In this document: positions 37,301 to 52,300 of the stretch, piece by piece
How positions within the stretch are numbered: the first letter of the stretch is position 1
Layout: each line of letters starts with the position of its first letter
Source of the DNA: Brachionus rotundiformis
Taxonomy: Eukaryota > Rotifera > Eurotatoria > Ploima > Brachionidae
Reading direction: 5' to 3'
Length of the DNA stretch: 64,000 nucleotides
Assembly (NCBI GenBank): GCA_016802295.1
Contig: JAESIW010000180.1
Location: forward strand, 1,553,619 to 1,617,618
Made by a program: the position numbers and the translations under genes
Notes under the pieces: model-generated
What the model was told of the DNA's origin: nothing
The model's database searches: none
The model's input: only the letters and a program-made list of their open reading frames with translations

Positions 37301-40300
37301 TAAGACGATCTTGAAATACTCGACAACTTTCGTGATACCATAATCTCAACAATTCAGGTACTGAATCAATGGATTTGGCTTCGGCCATCAGAATGCCCTG
37401 AAATGTCTTGGACAAGTCTCTAAGATTGAAGGTATAATGACTTTTAGCCGGTGTTGGCAAAAGTTGGCTTGAAATAGTTTGGTAAACAGAGATACAACTC
37501 TCAACCAAATTCGAGGCACTTTCAGATATTTTATCATTGTTTTCTTCAAGACATATATTTAAAATAAAAAGTTAATTAAATTTTACAATTATTTACTTAT
37601 CCACCAATTGAGAATGGAACCAAAAATTTTTTTCATGCTATCATCTTCCATTTCTACAAAGCTTAGATGATTGAAATGGCGAGTAAGTCTGGCTGTAACA
37701 GGATTTCGACCACCTCCTGGCGGACCCATAGCACAACAAAAGTTAATATCAACCAAATGACGAAAATCTCCGATAGCTTTTCGATCGTACCAGCCTCTAA
37801 AATCCATCCATTGGCGTATTAATTCTATCGGTGGCTGAGCACCATATATTTCCAAAGCTGGCATATTCAAATCATCAATAAAAAATATGAAATATTTTCC
37901 CAATGGTGGACCATAAATTCCTTTTCGTCTTTTATCGAGTTTAGAATCAATCAAATCTTGAGTCTGGTTGGCGCTGGTTTTAGCAGAGAAAACAATAAAC
38001 TCAGGGCTGTATTCTTTTGGCATTGTTCGAGCCAATTTATCAACAATAGTGAGGGTTTTTCCGGTACCAGTGGGGCCAACACACAGCACAGTTTTGTCAT
38101 TTTTTAACAAAAATTCGATCAAATATGCATTACGTATGTTGTCAATAGTGGGGACTATTATATCAGAAAATTTGGTATCAGACGCCAGACTCAATTCTGG
38201 CAAGTCAGTCATCCAATGTTTCCATTTAATCTAGAAAAAACTTAAATTAATATCAAAAAATAAATTATTAACTATTACAATTTTAGCTTTTTTGACTTCT
38301 TCTTCATTTTCCTCTTTGTTTTCTTCTTGATTTTGGAAAATACCACCATCATCAAGCAAATAATCGTAGACAAGTCCTTGAGGTGGTAACGCCATTTTTA
38401 AACCATTTTTTTCGATTCTTTGTCTTAACCAGTCATTGAATTTGATACGTCCATCATTATCACATGATGCTCCGACTGACCATATCAACGAAAACAAAAA
38501 CCAAGGTTCCAGAAGCTCAGGGAGCTTTTGAATCGCTTCTTCAGAAAGTACATTTTCACTCTAAAACAAATTCATTGATTAAAAAATAATAAAAAAAAAT
38601 TATTTAATTAGCTAATTTGTGAAGCAAAATTTTAATGCGTCAAGCAATATTTTATTAGATGATGATCATGCTATTAAAAAGCATTTTGATTATTAGCAAC
38701 AATTTAATTTTTAATAAAAATTCTAAAATTAAATACGCGAAAAATGTTCTATTATTAGGTTAGTTTAAAAAAATTAGTTTGGTTAATTGGGTTAATAAAA
38801 AGTTATGTGTAAAAATATACCCGTATTAGTTTGCTTTTGTCAGACCGCTGTGATTAAAAACAAAAAATAAGTGAAATGTTTTAAAAAACAATCTTTGCAT
38901 TGAAAATTTTTAATTAGAACTTTTAAGGATATAAAATTAAGTCTTTTAATATATTATTTTTCTTTAATTTTCTAATTATTTCAATATCGTTTTAATTAAA
39001 CTGATAAAAAGGAAAAATCTCAAAATATACAGTTGAGATCATTATTTTTAATCTAACTTAGAGTCTAAAAAAAATCCAATTCCCCCTTAATTTCAAAATC
39101 AGTTGACTTTGATTAAATTTTACAAAGATACAAAATTTATGCATTTTCAATTAAAAAATTATATTCATTAATGTATTTTGAAAATAATCTTAGAGTAGAT
39201 TGTGATTTTTATTCCTCTTTGTGATTTTAAGTTTTTAAAAAAAAAAAATTAGAACAAAATTTAATAATCTCTTGTGATACACTCTTTTGTTTATAAAAAA
39301 TTTTGTGAAAAGTGAAATAAATTAAAAATCCTTTAAATAATTTACCCCAAGTCTAGAGTTCTTGAGAGATTGAATCAAAATTTAAGAAATTTAAGACTTA
39401 AATACAAATTAACTTACGTCTTTAGGTCTATAGGGAGCAAGGAAACAATCCATTAGCTTCAATAAACTGAAAGTCAAATTGCTATCCATAGTTGGAATAA
39501 TTTCTTTGGTATTTTTACGTATAAATTTAATTGAAGGCTTCAAAAAATTTTTTAAAAAATTTTTAAAAAATGTTAAAAAAACAAAAAAAACCTCTAAAAA
39601 TATTTCGAAAAGATTGTTGAGTATTTCCTGATGAGCAAAAACACTTTCAGGCAACTTTCTAATCCAGCATTCAACAAAGGGCTTAAGACCTAAAATACTT
39701 GGCTCCAGATAAACCATACCACATCGACTTACTGTTGCAGGACTGGCAACAGCAAGATCAGCAACTTCAAACATCATAGTCATAGCTTCGGTCATTTTAA
39801 TTATTTCACCATTAGTTAAGCACAGTTTTTTATTATCATCCAAAACTGTGTTCATATTTTCGATCCAAACTGCATCAACTGGACCATCAAATAAGTACCA
39901 TCTTTTATCATCATTTTCAGCTTCAACTCCTTGACCCATTAGGACAGACAAAATACCATCGGTCCATTCGTGAGTCATTAGATCGAATTCACCGTACAAT
40001 TGACCCATCGTAATTGATTTAGGGTTCAAAATGTATGTATGAACAACTTCAAAAGGGGTTCCAGCTGGTGACAATTGACCAGCCAAAGAAGTCATTGCTG
40101 TCTTTAAAGTTTCATAGCACTTTGTTTTTCCAGATCCAGTTGGACCGACCAACATAAGACCGTGGCGAACTACAGTAGTTTCATATAGCTGTATACATTT
40201 AAGAATAAAATTGTCCACATCTTTTATATCCAATTTAAGGCATGACTTTCTAAGTGAGCTTTCAAGAGCACCATAATCTATTGGTTCTTCCCTTGGATTA

Positions 40301-43300
40301 AATTTTAGATTTTTTTTTAATTGTGATTTTTCTTATACTTTATTTTAGGGAAAAGATCCGATACTATACCATTAAATAATTTCAAATCATCTTGTAAAAA
40401 TTTAGGTACATTGACGTCGCGAATAGCTCTTAAGCAAATTAATTCCTACAAAATGATATAATTAAATTTTACAAAATTTATTCCTCTTTTTAAAAATTTA
40501 CTTCGTTCATGTCAGGGTTTTGTCTTTTAAGATTTCCAGCAGCTGATATTACAGATTTTACAGCTCTCATACCAAAATCATAGTGGTCTTGTGAACTAAG
40601 CTGCTCTGATGAAAGTTTAAAAGTAGTAACAATTTTTTTTGCCAAAGTTTTGGCATCAGAAAAACCAAATGAGAACAAGGATATTTCGGCAATCAAAGCA
40701 TAATCAGGTACCATCATAGCCACTGGTCGAAATAATGCCTATTTAATATATACTTTTAATTGAGCAATACTAATAAAAATTATTTTTTACTTTTAAATTA
40801 TCTGGTAGTTCTGTTCGACCAGCATATCCTGGATTCATAGTGATAAAGACTGCACATGAGGGCCTCAAGGCAATTTCAACACCCTCAAATATGAATCTTT
40901 CAGCCTTTAAAAATTCATAATTAGAAATTTATTTAAAATTGTGTTAGTAAAATCAAGCTAAGCTAAAAAGTATTCTATTTTTAAAAAATTAAAATGAATT
41001 GCATAAAAATCAATTTTAAATATTTTTATTTATTATAAAAAGTTGATTTTTATCCAAGTCTATTTAAAGCTAGTTTTTTTAATGGGTTAAATGCCTTAAA
41101 ATTTTTAAGGAATCTCAAAAAAAATTTCATTAAGAACATTTTTGAAATATTTTAAATTTTAATTGATAAAATTTATTTTCAATATTTATATAATTTTCAA
41201 ATTGTAAATCTTTTGAGCTAAATGGAGATTTAATTTAAGTTAGCAAATAGTCTAATTTAATATTTTTGCATCATCATGCTACAAGTTTTAAAAGAAACTA
41301 GACTCAAAAAATTATTTTTTAGTTAATTTTAATTGAACTAGTTTAATAGATAGTAGTAATCTATAATGAAAAAAATTTACGCCGCTTCGAGCCTGTTAAG
41401 TTATTAAAATTAATCATGTGCCATAAATAAAAAAGGCAAGTAAACAAACCCGTTGAGTAAGAGCTTGTTGGATTTGTTGGATTTGTTGAGCAACTACTGA
41501 TAGTACTTCTATGTCGATACGATTAAATTCATCAAAGCAAGCCCAAGCACCAGCACTAAATTAATTTAAAAAAAGAATGATTGGCAATTTAGTTTCTAAG
41601 TTTGCTATTGATTTTGCCAAGGGTAGAGAATAGGGTAAAGCTAAAGCGAGTATTAAATTTAAAAATTAATGATTTTTTTTGCTGTCCAGCTACTTTTTCT
41701 ACCTTATTTTTTAAATTTTTTTGTAAATATGATATCTGTTGAGCTACAACAGATAAAACTTCTATGTCCATTCTATTGAACTCGTCAAAACAGGCCCATG
41801 CACCAGCACTGATTCAAAATAAATTGATTTAAAAAACGCTTGGCAAATTTACTTAAACTTATTTGAGCGAATTCTCTTACCTGGCAAGACCTTTGAAAAA
41901 TTTTCCCATTGCCATAAAATCTAGCTGATCTGAACAGTTGAATACCACACATTGAATGGCCATCGCTTTAGCCAAATCTTTTGTAGTCTCTGTTTTTCCA
42001 GTTCCAGCGGGACCAGCAGGTGCGCCGCCAAATTTTAAATGTAGCGCTCCTGTCAATGTTAGATAGCACCTATCTGTTAGAGGTGTGATAACCAGTCTAG
42101 ATGAATTTCCCAAATACTCATAGCCATATATAAATTCTGCATTTACAGCTCTTATGTACAAATTGTCATTCATCCAATAATATCTAAAATTAAAAAAAAT
42201 ATATTTAATAGATTTTTATTTTATATCTATTTAGAACCTTAGTTGACTGATCCATTCAAAGTCATTTACGTCAGAAACTTTTTCATTCAAGAGATTAATT
42301 ACTACATCTCTTGCATGTACTTCTATTACAATTAAAGCTGATAAGGTCTGTCTAGCCTTGGAAGTTAACTTTCCTCGAACCAATTCTCTTAAATCGTCAA
42401 GCTCTTTTAATTGCTTTTCATGATATTCTGGTAAATTATTTTCTTCTAAAGCTTTGCTGACCAATGTTGTCCAGTATGTTTGACAGCCGGCAATCACAAC
42501 TTGTCCAGGCCATTCAATTACCCAACTAGTTCTTGGTTTCTTAAACAAAAATTCATAAATGAAAAATTTCATCATTTTTTTTATAGTTACTGTTTTATAA
42601 TCTTCTAAAGAATCGCGAATTATCTGTCTTAAGCTTTCTTTCATCACTCGTTCAATTTCAAGCATCCAATCTTCGACATTTCCTGTTGGATAAATATTTT
42701 CTCTAAACTCTACACCTTCATTTTCCGCTGAAAACATGGTTGATATTCTCATATCCTTTTCAAATTTAACTCGATAAATGCTCTCAAAACATTTGCGTAA
42801 ATGAGGCTGGACAGCTTCAGGATCCTTGGTTTTTGATAGAATTTCCAAAAGTTCGTCATCTGATAGAAAGTAAAATCTAGGAAACGAAGTTCGTTTTGTT
42901 TCCAAATACTCGCTCAAGCCTTTCTGTACTTGTTCCAGTAACTTATTACATTCTTTCAATTGATCTCTAAGTCTTGCATCTGGACATAAACTTATTACCT
43001 TTATAAAAAATGTTATCGAATTTGTTAATTTTATTCCAAAAAAAAGATATTAAATTTTTGATTTATTAGAGTAACTAAAATTGTTTAATTTTAATTGTAA
43101 TTATCTTAATAACTTTTCAATTTAAATTGATTTCAAATTTTTATTAAATTTTGAATTTTTAAGAAGACAACTACTTTATTGCTTTCGATTCCATCTTGAA
43201 TATGTTGTTTCAGAATGGATTCAATACTGAAAAGATATAGATACACTTGAGAGAGTACAGAGAAGAGCAGTATACTGAACCTTACACTTTTAACTAGGAT

Positions 43301-46300
43301 GAGACGGGGTGACCTAATATTAATTTACAATATCATAAATGAAATTGGTACATAGAATCACTTGAATATTAACAAGAGAAAATCGATACTGATTAAGAAG
43401 AGAACTAATAAAAACTGTCTACCTAGATTTTTTTTCTAAAAGATTTGTTAGTATTGGAACCAATTAACAAATGAAGTGATGTAATCAAAAACAATTCACT
43501 TATTTAAAAACAAATTTGATAGAATTTTTCTAAAATATTGCTTAAAGCCTGGTGTTTTCATTTATTTATTTAAATAGATGTATCTTTTAAGCCTGTTTTA
43601 AATAAACTAAACTAGAAAATATCCTTGAAATCATTTTAAAATACTATAAATAAGAATGAAAATTATTTCATTAGTTAAAAAAATATTTCATGATATTTTA
43701 AATAAAAAACTATTAATAATAAAAATTATATAAAGTGGGGTTCAGAGAAGATCAAGATTTTGCAGATGTTTTAATGCTAATAACAAAAAGAGAAATGGAC
43801 ATAAATATGAAAATGCAAGATTAGGTAAAAAACGCTTGACCTGCCATACTCGAAATAAATGGAACCAAAACAAAAGTCATGTGCATAAACACCAAATTGG
43901 ATACCCCGATCACCATAGTTGGTACAAACATTGAGTGTATGAGTGAATTCAAATGAATCGATGTGAACGCAGAAAAAGACTTGCAAAAACAATAAAAGCA
44001 TTACCAGACTCAAACCTGTGTGGAAATCAAAGTTTAACAGCAAGGAAACAAAAAGCAAGATATACAGCGCTTAGTAAAAGCAACACTGAAGGTCTGAGAA
44101 GAATTCTCGGTACATCACTCTGAAACATTGTCAAATGAACTATACAGAAGAACGAAGTCAGAACCAATGTGCCAATGTATCAAGAATAAAAGGCTGCGGT
44201 GGCTTGAACATGTATTTGTTTATTAAAGATAAAGATATGAATGAAAAGAATACGAATACCAAACAGAGCTATGGAAACCACAAGGGCCAAAAAAGATAGG
44301 GCGACCAACAATGACAGAGTGTAATTCAAAACTAATGACCTTATGCTCCAGAAAAAAATTTAAAAATAGTCAACATGTTCAGTTAAATTTTTAGTGAGCT
44401 AAAAATGTCTGTAAAGGATAAGGTGTTTAAATTTGACAAAATGACATTGGCAAAGATTTTTTTTTAAAAATGATATCTTTTTAATCAATGTTTAAACTGA
44501 ATCAAACTATTATAGATATTTTAATTAGAAAAATCGTAGAAGTCTAACTTCTTTTTCTTAAAAGCAAATCCTCATCCAAATTTTAACTGGATTTGGTGAT
44601 ACTAATATAAATAAGTGAAATCTCATCTCAAAAATTATCTTTATATATTTGAAAGAAAAAATTAATTACTTGAGTATTTTTATCTAATATTAAACTCTAG
44701 TTTCGAACTCGTTACGTCCTTGCTTATCAAAAGCTACAATAATTAGAGAAAAATTTTATCACTTAAAAAAGAAGTCACGAGGCTTTCGAAACTAAATTCA
44801 AATATAAAATTTTTTTATTAATTATTTTTTAAACCTGAATGAAAAACTTTTAAAAATGACTGAAATTGAAGCACCAACAGATACAACTCGACTGCTAGTC
44901 AGTGGAGTAGTGGAGACATGTACGGATGAAATGCTTCAATTGTACATTAGTCTCATTTTAAATGTAGATTTGGACGAGACTTTTAAGATTGAAGAATTTC
45001 GCCGCCATAACCGCAAGGTATTATTAAGGTTTAACCGTGCCATTAAATTTGACAAAGCCATTGAAAGGCAAAAAAAAATGCCTAAGTTGGCAGGTAACTT
45101 GGTCGAAATACATCAGATCAAAACTCCGGATACCATTTGGGTATCCCAGTTAGCCAACAACTGCTCCAAAGAGCTTCTAACTTTGTACTTTTCGAACCAT
45201 AAAATGAGTCTTGGTGGCGACATAAAATCAGTAAAACTTTTCCCATATGAAAATAAGGCTTTGATTCAGTTCAATGACTACCGCATTATTGACCAATTAC
45301 TTACTAAAACTCATACTATTAGTGAAAATCAGGTAAAACTAGAAAAATATTATGAGCGAATTGAGAACGATTCATTTGATGAGGAAGAAGAAAATTCCTT
45401 GGATCAAATAGAGATTTCAAATGGAAGAAGAAAATCGATGGCAAACCTTGGTATTCTAAGGTCATTTACGAGCCCCTTGAATACCATAGACAAAACCAAA
45501 ATTGTCTTATCAGACATCCAAGAAAATATTAACATTCAGCAATTGGACTTTTATATCCAAATTTTAAGTAACCATCAAGAAATAAATAGCATTGACTGGA
45601 GTTTAGACAACAAGAGTAAACTTCTTATTGATTTCAAAAAAGAAATTGATATAAACAAAATTTTAAATGAATTTAATGTAAACAAATTTAATAATTTAAA
45701 CTCAAAACCAATTCAAATAGAAACAGTTAATTTGACTAGAACAATAGTAGTTTTGGTTAAGGACATTAAGCCAAGATTATCTCTTAAACTAGACTCGCTA
45801 ATCGAAGAAGACGAGTACAAGCCGGAAACTATACCGGCGACTAGAGACTTATTGGATTTATATTTCAGCAATAAACAAAGGAGTGGTGGAGCAGAAATAG
45901 AATCTATAGAAAGAAAATCGTCGCGTTACTGGATAATATATATGAAGGATCAACGCGTTGTCAAGGAAATTATGTCCAGAAAGCACTTTGTTGATGGCAA
46001 ACCGATCAAAGTTTTTCCATATTATGAAAATTTTGGACTTCCTTACATATTCAGACCCATCTTTGATAACGAAACTAGTTGTTCAAATGTATTCAAGCTT
46101 AAGATTAAAGACGAAAGACTACGCTATTTTTGTAGAGTGAAAAATGCACTCAAAAAGTTAAATGAGATTCTCAATGAATCAAACGCCGAGTCCAAATTCA
46201 ACAAACAAGAATCCAATATATTGTACGTAAATTATGTGGAAATTTTAAATTCCAAAGTTCCCTATACAGAACGTATTTGGCGACTTAAAGTCAAAGAGTC

Positions 46301-49300
46301 CATTGAATACTTTTTACAAATTTATAAATTTGAAAAGTTGACATTAAGTCATCAACAATGGTCGACTATTTCCAAGACAAAGCAAATAAATGAATATATA
46401 TCTGGTAGCAACATCAAGGGCGAAAGTGATACAGACACAAATGATGGGTCATCAGATAAGATTAAATATATTAGCAATAATTGTGCCATAATTAATATCA
46501 ATGAAACTTCCAGTAATGTGGAAATAGACATTGTTGGACCTAATATGGAGGTAGATCGGTTTATTGTCAAAATTAAAGATATTATTTGTAAAGCCTATTT
46601 TACCTTTGAACTAGAGGAAAAAATAATTAAATTTAAAACATATTTGTATGAGTGTGAGGATTTGTTAAGTAAATGGCTGGATGAGACGGAATCCGCTGAG
46701 GATAATGCAGCTGAGGTAACCTTGGCTTCCGCTAGATCAACTGAAAGTGATTCATTTTCTATTAATTACTCTAAACGAGGAGATGGTAGCAAGTTAACAA
46801 ATAGTAGAAAGAAAACTATTGAGGAATTTTTGTCCAAGTTGGAGCGCGATCATTTGGACATGGAGCTCTCATATGGCAAATTGTTTCAAGAGTTGGGCTA
46901 CACTTTTTTGAGCGGAGCAACACAGGATAATGATGAGGAAGATGATGGTGAGTACAAGGAATTTAATGATCGACTTACAAGTAGTTTGGATGATAGTTTA
47001 GTGCTGAAACAAACCGAGCCTGCTGAAAGCCAGATGGACAAAATTAAGTTTACATTGGATGATTTGAGAACTAGGATAAATGATATGAAAAAGAAATTCA
47101 GACAATTTGTAATCAAGACTAAAAGGTCCAAGTCGATCAAAGAAACTGACTTAAGTGAAGACGGAGAGTCTGAGCTCGATGATTTTGACAATGACAGTAA
47201 CAGTGATATGATTAAGCTTTGCGTTTATGTCAAAGAACAGGCCAAGATTGTCACATTTAGCATAAACCGAAATTGCAAGGTAAAAGAACTTAAGCAGGTA
47301 TTGCTGGAAAAATGTGCCGATGTCGAAATTGAGTCTATCTATCAGCTCAAATTAACCTTCAACAATGTCGAATTGAGTAATAATACCTATACAATTACTG
47401 ATTATGATATTGGTGACAAAAGCACTATTACACTTGAATTCAAATAGAATAGTTTAATATTATAGATTTAGACTTTTAAGCCTTAAATAAAGTGTTTAAT
47501 TTTAACTTTTATCTTTAATTTCTTATTTTCCTATAATTTTTCTCAAAATATTAACTGGTTTTTCATGAAATGCCAATCTACCATTTATGATAGCCTGGTA
47601 AAATAAGTCAAAACTAGCAGCCTAATAAACTAAACTTTTTCAATTTCAATTTCCTGAAAAATACAGTTCTGGAATCGAAAAAGCTCAAAGAAGAATGACA
47701 AAACTAATCCCTTCACTTCGAAAATTTGACTAATCGAAAGGTTTTGAAATGCTTAATTTATCTAATCTCAAAATAAGAAGGATGAGGGGAAACTTAATCC
47801 AACTTTTTAAAATTATCAATTTTGAAAATGATATAACTTATTCTCAAAATCAGTCGTATAGCTTAAGAAGACATGAAAAATGTATGACAAATTCAGAATC
47901 AATAATTAACTTCAAAATTAACCTGGACAAATGGCTCAAGAAATGGTCTAATGTATAGCCATAGCTTCGAAGAAGCTTTATTTACTGCTGTTATTACTAT
48001 TAATACTATTAATTACGAAAAAAAATTTTTCTATGTTTTCATGATAATTGATTGTTTTAAATATTTGATAGTAAATGATCGTAATAATTATAAATACAGC
48101 TATAAAAATAGATAGATAGTTTTAAATTAAACAAAAAAAATCGAATTTTTTTAAAAGTATCAATCTTTTACGAAAAGTTCAAAAAATGTCAACAAAGATT
48201 GGAAATCTCTTTAAACCTAAATAAAGTTTTAATTAAATCAATTAATTCTAAATTCTCTATTAATTAGAAATGAATCAAATTTAATATCACTTTTAATTGA
48301 TTTTTCATAAATTTTCCTTAAGATTAAAATATTACCTCAGGATTTTCTTTAGCCTGTTTCATAATTTTTCGCCACATTCTTTCCATTGTTTGATATCGTT
48401 TACTCTCAACAGGCAGCTGTCTTACAATATCTTCTGAAGAAAAAATGGGTTCCAGATATAACCATGATCGTTGACACACTAACCATTCATCAAGCACATC
48501 CTAAATATTGTTTAAAATTAATAATTTTATTTATTAAACCAAAGTAATATACTTGTGTAATTTTTAACTTATTTTCCCAGGTGGAAATTCTTTCTTCAAA
48601 AGCTTTCTTGAATGGCGAAAACGACATACTCTGAGTCATAACAATATGATCGTCCAATAGTTGGGAAATTTCATCCGAAGCTTTTACTATAGAAGTTCCA
48701 GTGTTCTTGTATGGTAAAACTTCAAATTTAATTGATTTCCATTCGCCTTCCATTTTGTCCAGAGCCTGCTCAATTGTGTACTCTTTACCAGCTATTTCTG
48801 CTACCTTAGAAATCTTATCTATGTGGCGGTCAAATCCCATTTCAAGACATTTTTTGAATGTCAAGTCTTTTTTAGGACGCACTGGAAGCTTAAGTTCTTC
48901 TGTAAGCATCTCCCAATGTCTATTTCTCATTCCAGGATTGCGCAGCGCCTGGATTAATGGTATATTTGGTCGGAATTCTTCAATTTGATTTTTTATCTCC
49001 ACGGCAACTTGCTGAACACCTTTGAAAAAATTAAGTTAAAACTTGTCATTTTTAAGCTGGCAAAATCATGCAATATAAATAACATTTATCATTCCTTAAT
49101 ACTCATTAACCTTAACAATTAGCAACTAATATTTAATAACACTTAATACGAAGAATACATTTTATATCCTCGTCAAAATAATCATCATCAGGATTTTCTG
49201 CCGCAACAAATTTGATTAAATAAAAGTGATAATTCCATAAATCTTACCCTCAGCGTCCTGAAATTGCTTAATAGCTTTATGCATTGATTTGTAAGCTTCT

Positions 49301-52300
49301 GTCACATTTTTTTCAATATTCTCAGCATCAATGAACGAAATGGCGTCGTTCATCCAACTGTCGAACCATCTTAGCCAGTCTGACGAAGTTATCCATAAAT
49401 TTCTGAAAGGTTCAAAATCTTTTAATAGCTTGTTTAATTTTTCGTACTAAAAAAAAAGATTAATTAGTAAAGATGATATGAAAAAAAATTTAAAATACAT
49501 TGGTGACTGGAATTCCAAACAATCTTTCTCTATTGTTGTACAAAGTAGCAGATTCTTGACATTCTTTAAGACTTTTGTTAAGACGCTTGCATTCGTTGGC
49601 CACTTCATGGGCTTTATCCAAATTTGCATGAGATGATAAACCAGCCACATTCATCTAAAGAAATTGATAAATTTTTAATTATTAATTAAATTAAAAAATT
49701 ACAATTAAAGAATCAAGTTTTTCATTTAGACTAGCAGTATCATGCATTTGAAGTTTGCGGAATCTTTCTTCATCTTCGGTGTGTTGCTCTTCAACTTGAA
49801 TAATCATATTAGATATCTTCCACGACCAAGATAGCAAACTCCATCTAAAAAATTTAATTGATTGAAAAAAAAGATAATAAATTTTAAAGACTAAAAAAAA
49901 CAATATTGATTACTTCATGTTGAAATCCTCATTGGAAAGATTAAACAAAAATTCATCAAGCAAGGCGAACTCCTCCATGACATTGCTTATATCCTCTTTT
50001 TTATCATCTAATAAACCAGGTATTAATTTCATCCATTCACGATGCTCATGAAGTTCTTCCATAGTGTTCGGCTTTTCGAACAATTTACGTTGAATATCCC
50101 TGAATGAGTTATTGGTCTCTTCGGCTTTAATGCGAACTTTTTTGGTTTGATAATTAAGGACAGCTTCAGCTAGCATTTTTCGCTTATTAGACAAGTTTTC
50201 TCTTATTTTACTAGTAATTATATAAAAAGGTCCAATAGTGATAGAAGATGGAATCACTTTTTCCAAAGCATCTCTTTCTCTCAAGTGCATTCGCACTTCC
50301 TCTCGGACTTGGTCAGCAGTTTTTTCTGTCTTCTCAAAATCTTTGATGTAATTATCCACATTTAAATTCATCAATTGGGTGTATTTATCGTAGCTTTTGG
50401 AATAAGCTTTTAAAGGAATAATTGCTTTGGTAATCAAATCCACTATTGTCTCCTTCAATTCTACGATATGAGGCTCCATATTACCAACAGATTCAAGTAA
50501 AGGAGTTCCAGAAAAAAATATGTCTTCCATTACATATTTTTCCAATTGCGGAACAGACTGAGTCGAGCCTATCGATTTTTCGAATATACCACATAAAGTG
50601 TTGAGAAAATTTTCATAAGCAATGTTGTATCTGGGACCTGTTTTGTCTATTTGAAGTTCTATCATAAATAATGAATTCTTTTTAGGCTTGATATTTGAAT
50701 TCATCAGGTCATTATTGGGCCATTCGAATTCTTCTTGAATTTCTTTTACTTGCCAACAACTGTCTACAACCATTTGAGTATAGCTGACCAATGAGTCTTG
50801 CACAAGAAATCTTAACGAGTCCTGCATCTCAAATTTAACAAGTTCCATAAATTTTTTCAATTTTGAAATTTGATACACTGACCAGTCTTGTTCTTTAATG
50901 TTGAACCATCCTTTTCCAAAATCCATAAATGCTGATCTAATGCCTGTCCTCAGCGTGTTAATCCAACTATCTTTTAAATAAAGCGCTATCTAAAAAATAA
51001 CTCGGTTTTATTTATTTTTATTAAAAGTCTAAAATTTACTTGGGAAATTTGCTGATTTTGGCTTTGTTCGAATTCGTCAATTTTCATAGCCTTAATTGGA
51101 ATCTGGAAAAGAGACATACCAGATACTCGATTACATTCTACTTTAACTCTTCTCATAGCTTCAATGGCTTCTTTTTTTGTCAATAGAGATACAAATGAAA
51201 AATCGTAGAATTGCTTATCAAAATCATAATTTGGTATATCCAAAATGCAGCCTTTGCTCGGTGTTGGTTTTTCATCACTAGGCGGTATTGAGACATACTT
51301 GAACGCATTTAGATGAGATGTTATTATCTTGTCAAACGTTATTTTATTAATAGTTCTTTTAAAATCAATATTTATTTCCTTTTCAAGTGAAATTACACTA
51401 TCTTCTCTATTCTTATCTGGTAAAGTTTTTAATCCAGGATTTTCAGTCCAGTCTAGCATTCGTTTAAAAGACATCTGATCCAAGTCCAGCACCCCATCAT
51501 TGGGCATTGAATCTATGTAAAACTGATATCTAAGATAAGCCTCGGTTATTTTTCGTTCATTATAGGCGGCTTCTACTCTATTTGCAAATACCCGAGGATC
51601 CTCGGCTAAAAATTGTAGTTGAATACGCGGAATCCAATACTGATTTGGTAATTGAGTTCTAGAGCCATTTGTACTTAAGCCTCTATTTACAATAGGGCAA
51701 CCATTTTGATCCAAAACTCGCTCATCTTCAGAAAGCTTTTGAACTAGCCAACAGTTTTTTTTTTCATTATAATCAACGATTCCAACATCATACCATTCGT
51801 AGACAATTTTTGGATCTTTGGGATCATCTTAAAAATAAAAATTAAGATCTTATTTTAGCATTTTTATTAGAAATTTACCAAAGAGATTGGACGGAACATT
51901 TGGCAGAAGCGCGCGTCCAGGTAAAGGCTTAAGGACATCGTTATCGATGCCTTTTTTCAACCATTCTGTGGGAGTCCATATTTCATATTCTTCATTGTCG
52001 AAGTAATGTAATGGTAAAAAAGGTGGAAATGGTGCAGGATCTTGACCAATTGCGTTTAATATAATAACTTCATCAGCAGGTCTATGTATAGGCATTAGTT
52101 TTTCAGGTTGTAGATTTTTTTTCTCCAGCAACTCGCTTATTTCCATTGAAAGATAAAGTCGTTTGAGACGATCGATTTGTACCTTGCGAGGCAATGAGCC
52201 AGGCGCTGTGTAGAATGGAATAAAGCATTTAGGTAAATAGCCATCAAGAGTAAAATCAGTTATTTTTAAAATTTCAGTAGTTGCACCATGAATTTGGTTT

